Assembly: GCF_028561565.1 (NCBI RefSeq)
Contig: NZ_JAQQTE010000001.1
Coordinates: forward strand, 1,205,570 to 1,269,569
Direction: 5' to 3'
From: Gilvibacter sediminis
GTDB taxonomy: Bacteria; Bacteroidota; Bacteroidia; Flavobacteriales; Flavobacteriaceae
Length of the DNA stretch: 64,000 bases
In this document: piece by piece, positions 59,048 to 64,000 of the stretch
Layout of the letters: each line of letters starts with the position of its first letter
How positions within the stretch are numbered: the first letter of the stretch is position 1
Notes under the pieces: model-generated
The model's database searches: none
The model's input: the letters and a program-made list of their open reading frames with translations, nothing else
Told to the model about the DNA's origin: nothing
Program-made: the position numbers and the translations under genes

Positions 59048-59158
59048 GCTAATAGGTGTTTATTGATTTGGGTTTTTGTAATTGTTCTGAGGCGAAAGTA
59101 CCTCGCCAGCAAGGCTTTGTAGGATGATTTTAGACAGATCACTATTTGTTGTCGACGA

Positions 59159-60091
59159 ATGGTGTATTTTAGTTCGACAAAACAATTGAACGACATTAAA
59201 GCCCAAATAACACCCTTGATTAGCGCGCCAAACGGCGCCCAATTGGACCTTTTAAGAGAGGATCTGCTGGGCGGAGCCGTACAGGGTAATAAGTACAGAA
59301 AGCTGCACTACAACCTGCAACATGCTCAGGAATTGGGTGCGCAGACCCTACTGAGTTTTGGAGGAGCTTATAGCAATCATATAGCAGCACTAGCAGCTGC
59401 AGCAGCATCCATAGGCATGAGGTCCATTGGGATCATTAGAGGAGAGGAGTTGCAAGACAAGTGGGAAGAGAATCCCACCTTGGGCAAAGCCGTGGCTCTG
59501 GGAATGGAGTTGATTTTTGTTTCCCGAGCCGAGTATCGGCTCAGAAATCAAGAGAGTTATCTAATCGAATTACAAGAAAAATATCCAGAGGCTTATATCA
59601 TACCAGAAGGCGGGACTAATGATTTAGCACTACAAGGCTGCCGAGAGATCTTGGGAGCGCACACCCAAGATTACGATTGTATCTGTGTGCCTGTCGGGAC
59701 CGGAGGAACTTTGGCCGGAATCAGCCAGGCGGCAATGGCGCATCAAAAGCTTATCGGATTCCCTGCTCTTAAAGGCGATTTTATGGTTGATGGGGTGGCT
59801 CAATGGACCACTACGAGCAATTGGGAGTTGAATACAGATTATGCATTCGGTGGTTATGGTAAAATAACTGCGCCGCTGATTGCGTTTATAAATCAATTTA
59901 AACAAGCACACGGAATTGCCTTGGATCCGGTCTATACGGGGAAAATGCTTTTTGGACTTTTTGAGCTGTTAAAAGCGGACAGATTTCCTGAAAAATCTCG
60001 TATTTTAGCGGTGCATACCGGAGGTCTTCAAGGCATAGCAGGAATGCGACAAAAAATTGCCCAAAAAGGTCTTCCGCCGCTCGAAATCTAA
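59159..60091 (+). CDS. 1-aminocyclopropane-1-carboxylate deaminase/D-cysteine desulfhydrase-like PLP enzyme
   Basis: Fold-type II PLP enzyme of 310 residues. The PLP lysine lies in GGAVQGNKYRKLHYNL, followed by SFGGAYSNHIAALAAAAASIGMRSIGIIRGE and the phosphate-binding loop CVPVGTGGTLAGISQAA. These match the ACC deaminase/D-cysteine desulfhydrase family. The exact amino acid is not predictable from sequence, and D-cysteine is a common substrate in such proteins. Probably transcribed with the glucosaminidase gene, 3 bases downstream. Confidence 0.87.
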   Translation: MVYFSSTKQLNDIKAQITPLISAPNGAQLDLLREDLLGGAVQGNKYRKLHYNLQHAQELGAQTLLSFGGAYSNHIAALAAAAASIGMRSIGIIRGEELQDKWEENPTLGKAVALGMELIFVSRAEYRLRNQESYLIELQEKYPEAYIIPEGGTNDLALQGCREILGAHTQDYDCICVPVGTGGTLAGISQAAMAHQKLIGFPALKGDFMVDGVAQWTTTSNWELNTDYAFGGYGKITAPLIAFINQFKQAHGIALDPVYTGKMLFGLFELLKADRFPEKSRILAVHTGGLQGIAGMRQKIAQKGLPPLEI

Positions 60092-60094
60092 GCT

Positions 60095-60967
60095 ATGGTT
60101 ATCCGCATATTTGCCCTACTTTTTACTTTTGGTTTACTACTGAGTTCTTGTGGGACAAAAAAGAGAACGACTCAAAGAAGAACTAAGCCGCGTACTGCGC
60201 AAACCACATCGACCAAACCGGATACTTCTGGGCAAACCACTACCACAACTACTACGGGTAGTACAACTGGGCAACAAGATCAGCCAGACACCACCCAAGC
60301 CACTCCAAAGGATCTGACCTATGCAGAAGCTGTTGCTTGGTATATTGAGACCTTTAGTCAAGTAGCACAGCAGGAAATGGAACTCTATAAGATTCCCGCG
60401 AGCATTACCATGGCTCAGGGTATTTTAGAATCTGGTGCGGGTAGAAGTGATCTCACCCAAAGAGCCAACAATCATTTTGGTATTAAATGTCATACGCAGT
60501 GGACGGGAGAACGCGTCTATCATGATGACGACGAATTACAAGAGTGTTTTAGAAAATACATTGATGCCAAGTATTCCTTTAGAGATCATTCACTCTTTTT
60601 AACGGAGCGTCGCCGCTATAGCGGTTTGTTTGATCTGGCTATTGACGATTACAAAGGCTGGGCACGGGGCTTAAAACGCGCCGGATACGCAACAGACCCA
60701 AAATATCCCAACAAACTTATCAGCATCATTGAGCGCTATCAGCTTTACAAATTAGATGAGGAAGTTTTAAACGGTGGAGCTATTACAGGTAGAGGATCTT
60801 CTACGAGCACCACTGCTCGAACTACTTATGTTGTAAAACAAGGAGACACATTATACAGTATTGCCCGCAGGCACAACCTGAGTGTTGATGCTTTGAAGGC
60901 CAAGAATGGACTTACTTCTAACACCATCTCTATTGGTCAGACGCTAGATGTTGGTTCTGAAAATTAA
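60095..60967 (+). CDS. N-acetylglucosaminidase lipoprotein with LysM domain
   Basis: Peptidoglycan hydrolase of 290 residues. A lipoprotein signal (LLLSSC, Cys about 19) and a Thr/Gln-rich linker precede a glucosaminidase (FlgJ/Bax-like) domain at about 85-225, with catalytic Glu in MAQGILESGAGRSDLTQRANNHFGIKC and YSFRDHSLFLTERRRY. A C-terminal LysM repeat (YVVKQGDTLYSIARRHNLSVDALKAKNGL) binds the wall. It probably acts in cell-wall turnover at the outer or inner membrane. hemL follows after 6 bases. Confidence 0.92.
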   Translation: MVIRIFALLFTFGLLLSSCGTKKRTTQRRTKPRTAQTTSTKPDTSGQTTTTTTTGSTTGQQDQPDTTQATPKDLTYAEAVAWYIETFSQVAQQEMELYKIPASITMAQGILESGAGRSDLTQRANNHFGIKCHTQWTGERVYHDDDELQECFRKYIDAKYSFRDHSLFLTERRRYSGLFDLAIDDYKGWARGLKRAGYATDPKYPNKLISIIERYQLYKLDEEVLNGGAITGRGSSTSTTARTTYVVKQGDTLYSIARRHNLSVDALKAKNGLTSNTISIGQTLDVGSEN

Positions 60968-60973
60968 ATTTTT

Positions 60974-62263
60974 ATGATCTATAAACGCAGCAGTGCCTTA
61001 TTTGCAGAGGCCGCGCAATATATTCCGGGAGGGGTTAATTCCCCCGTAAGAGCTTTTAAGGCCGTTGGTGGCGATCCGATCTTTGTGGAACGCGCAGAAG
61101 GTGCTTACCTTTATGATGAAGACGGCAATACCCTAATTGATTACATCAGTTCTTGGGGGCCGATGATCTTAGGGCATGCCTATGCTCCTGTGATTGATGC
61201 GATCAAGGAAAGAGCTGAAAAGGGAACATCTTATGGAATGCCTACAGCTTTGGAAACTGAAATTGCCAAGTTGGCTGTTGAAATGGTTCCGGGGATTGAC
61301 AAGATCCGTTTTGTGAATAGTGGTACAGAAGCCTGTATGAGTGTCATCCGCTTGGCCAGAGGATATACTGGGCGCGACAAGATCATTAAGTTTGCCGGCT
61401 GCTATCACGGTCACAGTGATTCATTTTTGATCCAGGCGGGTAGTGGTGCTGTAACTTTTGGAAATCCAAACAGTCCTGGTGTCACTCAAGGAACTGCGAA
61501 GGACACTTTGTTGGCACGATACAACGACTTAGACCAAGTTAAAGAGATCATCGCTGCAAACTCAGGAGCCATAGCCGCGATCATTTTGGAACCTGTAGCT
61601 GGGAATATGGGTTGTATACCACCTGCGGATGGATTTTTAGAAGGCTTGAGAGCTCTGTGTGACCAACACGAGATCCTATTGATCTTTGATGAGGTCATGA
61701 CTGGTTTTAGACTGGCTGCAGGAGGTGTTCAGGAACTTATGAATGTTCGTGCAGATTTGGTAACCTTTGGAAAGGTGATTGGTGGAGGCTTGCCAGTGGG
61801 AGCATTTGCAGGCCCTGCGCATATCATGAGTCATTTGGCACCAGAAGGTCCCGTATACCAAGCAGGGACTTTGAGTGGCAATCCTTTAGCCATGGCTGCT
61901 GGATTGAGCATGTTGACTACCCTTAACCAGCAACCAGAAGTATTTACAAGCTTGAATGAAAAGACGGCTTACCTACACCGCGGATTGGAAGAAGGCTTGG
62001 CTGCAAGTGGATTGGACTATTCCATAAACAGATTGGGGTCCATGATCTCGGTGCATTTTAGCCCGACACCCGTAACGGATTTTGATACTGCAGCACTTGG
62101 GAATAACGAGAATTTTAAAAAGTACTTTCACAGCATGCTGCGCCAAGGAATCTATTTGCCGCCGTCTGCTTTTGAATCTTGGTTCCTCAATGACGCCTTG
62201 TCCTATGAGGATATTGACAAGACCATTGCGGCCTCAAACAACGCACTAAAGGAATTGGCATAA
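60974..62263 (+). CDS. hemL: Glutamate-1-semialdehyde 2,1-aminomutase
   Basis: Second step of the C5 pathway to 5-aminolevulinate and haem (429 residues). PLP lysine Lys267 in [18 protein letters not shown], conserved start [41 protein letters not shown], and [15 protein letters not shown]. Consistent with a haem-rich respiratory chain, although no regulatory link to cbb3 is visible. Ends in a strong terminator. Confidence 0.97.
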   Translation: MIYKRSSALFAEAAQYIPGGVNSPVRAFKAVGGDPIFVERAEGAYLYDEDGNTLIDYISSWGPMILGHAYAPVIDAIKERAEKGTSYGMPTALETEIAKLAVEMVPGIDKIRFVNSGTEACMSVIRLARGYTGRDKIIKFAGCYHGHSDSFLIQAGSGAVTFGNPNSPGVTQGTAKDTLLARYNDLDQVKEIIAANSGAIAAIILEPVAGNMGCIPPADGFLEGLRALCDQHEILLIFDEVMTGFRLAAGGVQELMNVRADLVTFGKVIGGGLPVGAFAGPAHIMSHLAPEGPVYQAGTLSGNPLAMAAGLSMLTTLNQQPEVFTSLNEKTAYLHRGLEEGLAASGLDYSINRLGSMISVHFSPTPVTDFDTAALGNNENFKKYFHSMLRQGIYLPPSAFESWFLNDALSYEDIDKTIAASNNALKELA

Positions 62264-62294
62264 AAAAAGCGCTTCATAAAGAAGCGCTTTTTTT
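62262..62294 (+). terminator. Rho-independent terminator after hemL
   Basis: AAAAAAAGCGCTTC (62262-62275) and GAAGCGCTTTTTTT (62281-62294) form a perfect 14-bp stem with a 5-base loop; it overlaps the hemL stop. Because of the A- and T-runs it may work in both directions and also end the gene at 62310-62654. Confidence 0.88.
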
Positions 62295-62309
62295 ATATCG
62301 TTTAAATGA

Positions 62310-62654
62310 TTACTGCTTGCGTAACCATTTTTTGTATTGCTTTTCAGTAAGCGTCTCTTTCATGCTGTTGTTGAAGTTCTCCTCCAATTTACGAGCAACA
62401 TGAGCAACGTTCGGGTTGTTCGGGTCTTTTCCCTTAACACTCTTTCTGTATTCTACTTCACGCTTTACAATTGCACGGAATAGAGTGCGTTCTTGCTCAT
62501 CGCTTAGGTTTAGTTCTTTGTCTAATTGAGCCAATTCCGCCTTAGCCATTTCATCTGGCTTATCTCCACTTGCAGTAAGCGTTTGTCCGTTCATGGTTTG
62601 AGAAAACAATCCAAGTACCAAAGTCAAAAGCGCTAATTTGAAAATACGTTTCAT
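62310..62654 (-). CDS. Small secreted helical protein
   Basis: Protein of 114 residues: a signal peptide (about 1-23, MNGQ) and a helical, charged mature part (LNLSDEQERTLFRAIVKREVEYRKSV, LEENFNNSMKETLTEKQYKKWLRKQ). The pattern of LS/LT-x-EQ...L and EKQ-YKKW is that of periplasmic Spy/CpxP-like proteins, but the LTxxQ motif is only partly present. Function unknown. Similar in plan to the next gene on the minus strand. Confidence 0.6.
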   Translation of the reverse strand: MKRIFKLALLTLVLGLFSQTMNGQTLTASGDKPDEMAKAELAQLDKELNLSDEQERTLFRAIVKREVEYRKSVKGKDPNNPNVAHVARKLEENFNNSMKETLTEKQYKKWLRKQ

Positions 62655-62771
62655 TTCTTAAATTTTTTGTTTTGTTCAAGCAGGAACCTTTGGGGGCGTC
62701 AGTGCCTTCTAGGCCGTCCTGAGTGTACTAATGTACTAAATATTTACTTACAAGAAAGGGTTTACAAGAAT

Positions 62772-62810
62772 AAAGCCAAAAACACGTTTTTCATCCGTTT
62801 TTTTGGCTTT
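62772..62810. terminator. Bidirectional terminator-like hairpin
   Basis: AAAGCCAAAAA (62772-62782) pairs with TTTTTGGCTTT (62800-62810), with T-runs on both strands. It lies 27 bases past the stop of the Spy-like gene at 62837-63289 and probably ends it. Confidence 0.75.
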
Positions 62811-62836
62811 TTCAACTACAAATCAACTGTTAAAAT

Positions 62837-63289
62837 TTACTTTCTCTTGGCGTGTCTGCCCTTGCGACCGCGTTTTTTCTCATGCTGCATTTTCTCCCAT
62901 TTTTCGTATTGATCTGCATTTAAGATCGATTTGATCTCTGCTTTAATGGCGATCTTTTTGTCCAGTGCTGCGTCCATCTTTTCAAAACGCTGCTCACTGG
63001 TGAGTTTTTTGATCTCATCGGCCTCTTTGCGTGCTTTGGCTGCTTCCATCATAGCTTTTTTATCTTGAGCTATCTTGGTTTGCACTTCTAGCATGGCTAG
63101 TTGTTGATCAGCGTCCAAGTCTAGAGCCAAGGTGAGCTTTTTGGTTTCTAATTGTGCCAGTTGTTCTGCGCTAAAGTCTTTGAGCATTTCTGCTTGTGGA
63201 CCGTGTTGTGGATTTGGACCTCGGTGTCCGCGTTGGGCGAAAGCTGCTGAGGTGGTCAGGGCGAGCATAAGGATTAAAATATTCTTCAT
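62837..63289 (-). CDS. Periplasmic Spy/LTXXQ-like protein
   Basis: Protein of 150 residues with a signal peptide (about 1-17, AFAQ) and a helical mature part. Motifs FSAEQLAQLETKKLTLALDLDADQQLAMLEVQ and ILNADQYEKWEKMQ are those of Spy/CpxP-like periplasmic chaperones. The tail is Lys/Arg-rich (KKRGRKGRHAKRK). Start is ATG 63289; the open frame upstream has no signal character. Probably a periplasmic chaperone or a metal-responsive protein. Confidence 0.72.
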   Translation of the reverse strand: MKNILILMLALTTSAAFAQRGHRGPNPQHGPQAEMLKDFSAEQLAQLETKKLTLALDLDADQQLAMLEVQTKIAQDKKAMMEAAKARKEADEIKKLTSEQRFEKMDAALDKKIAIKAEIKSILNADQYEKWEKMQHEKKRGRKGRHAKRK

Positions 63290-63389
63290 GATTTCTAAAG
63301 TTTTAATGTTTTGTTTGCCCTTATGACTGCACAAACTCCTGAGCGTTTAATCCAACCAGAAATTCTTAACACTTATTAACTTTAGAGGT

Positions 63390-63950
63390 TTAGAAGTTGA
63401 CTGTGAGGTCGCCGCGTTGCAGTTCTGTGATCTTATTGTATACGTTGCGAACGTCTTTAATGAGTTCCAGTTGAGGAGCAGTTTTCATTCCCGGCCACCA
63501 AGACATGCCTGAACTCCAGCGTTGATGCGGAGATCGTGGGCCGAGCAGAATACTGCCGCTGCGGTCTGATTTTTCTTGATACTCCAAATGACTGATGTTT
63601 TTAATGCTGACGGAGTTCAGGGTAGTACTGAATACTCCGGATTTTATCAAGATGCGGTCTTGAGTGATGCCGTAAACAGTTTTCGCTCGGACTCGCGCAT
63701 CGACAAAGAAACGTCCGAAGACCAAAAACAATCCGACTAAAACAAAAGGAATTCCAAACAGCGCAAAGGCACCAGCCTCACTGGCCATGATTACCCAAAA
63801 AATTGCGAAGCCGCACCAGAGCACGGTGAAAGGAATCATAAAGACATCTGCAGATCTAAAAACAACCCCTTGTTTGGGTTTGCCTGTCCAGATTAATCCT
63901 TCCCCGGGGTTTAAATAGGATCTAAGTTCTGATTGTAAATTCTGATGCAT
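63390..63950 (-). CDS. PH-domain membrane protein (bPH2/YdbT-like)
   Basis: Protein of 186 residues with two membrane helices (about 35-55 and 62-82) and a C-terminal bacterial PH domain (VYGITQDRILIKSGVFSTTLNSVSIKNISHLEYQ). The start is ATG 63950 (MHQNLQSEL); a TTG upstream is unlikely. These proteins are thought to act in membrane-protein or lipid-related stress; no substrate is known. The window ends 50 bases upstream of the gene. Confidence 0.78.
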   Translation of the reverse strand: MHQNLQSELRSYLNPGEGLIWTGKPKQGVVFRSADVFMIPFTVLWCGFAIFWVIMASEAGAFALFGIPFVLVGLFLVFGRFFVDARVRAKTVYGITQDRILIKSGVFSTTLNSVSIKNISHLEYQEKSDRSGSILLGPRSPHQRWSSGMSWWPGMKTAPQLELIKDVRNVYNKITELQRGDLTVNF

Positions 63951-64000
63951 ACTCAATTATTCAACAAAGTATTTTAAAATCTCTCCAGAACGAGAGATCC

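Noticed and set aside
59121-59142. FNR-type operator before the ACC-deaminase-like gene (TGATTTTAGACAGATCA)
   Set aside because: The half-sites are too far apart (9 bases instead of 4), and no -7 box lies at the standard distance.

Overview
The window looks like a chromosomal segment of a marine-type member of the Flavobacteriaceae (Bacteroidota). The evidence is the fused ccoNO cytochrome oxidase gene with a mono-haem CcoP, a secreted protein with a type IX secretion C-terminal signal, GSCFA, DUF4230, LemA/TPM and fused E1 families, promoters of the Bacteroidota type (TAnnTTTG at -7), and weak or absent Shine-Dalgarno sequences. Coding density is high. No stretch over 300 bases lacks a gene, and I saw no tRNA, rRNA, phage or CRISPR.

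Positions 1-13600 form a low-oxygen respiration and stress block: ccoI and ccoSNOQP (cbb3 oxidase), four double-domain universal stress proteins, a PAS histidine kinase, a receiver-CRP/FNR fusion regulator, and a TerB-like/thioredoxin/deoC operon. Six short palindromes (TGAY-N4-RTCA) lie in this block. In six of eight promoter directions the palindrome centre is exactly 29.5 bp from the first base of a -7 element, which is class II activator geometry. The kinase and fusion regulator are the natural candidates to act on these sites, and one site lies at their own promoter.

Positions 13600-28000 hold a persulfide-dioxygenase/rhodanese protein, a large T9SS-secreted protein, the GTPases era and der, an acetyltransferase, an M23 peptidase-MerR-LemA-TPM-TPM operon, alaS and a GSCFA protein.

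Positions 28000-37200 hold an envelope-related island: a lipoprotein, a PQQ-like propeller, two MORN-repeat secreted proteins, a small Gly/Ser secreted peptide, a small membrane protein, a TPR sensor kinase, its LuxR-type regulator and a DUF4230 protein. Five copies of a second palindrome (core GGCAnTTGCC inside a 22-bp dyad) precede five transcription units here. In four, a -7 element begins exactly 36 bp after the core begins. This appears to be an undescribed regulon, probably run by the two-component system encoded in it.

Positions 37200-54430 hold a TetR-controlled phenylacetate catabolic cluster (paaE-A-B-C-D-G-H-I-J, an SDR-like gene, a three-domain paaZ, a paaF-like hydratase, paaY), followed by branched-chain keto acid dehydrogenase E2, ilvE and fused E1. 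Between paaZ and the hydratase sits a small AT-rich insert: a 38-bp tandem array of GAAA-loop hairpins followed by a stand-alone GIY-YIG nuclease gene. It is a candidate small mobile or domesticated element.

Positions 54430-64000 hold a nuclease, a lipoprotein, urocanate hydratase, small conserved proteins, an ACC-deaminase-like PLP enzyme, a LysM glucosaminidase, hemL, two Spy-like periplasmic proteins and a PH-domain membrane protein.

All family names come from reading motifs by eye; no database search was run.
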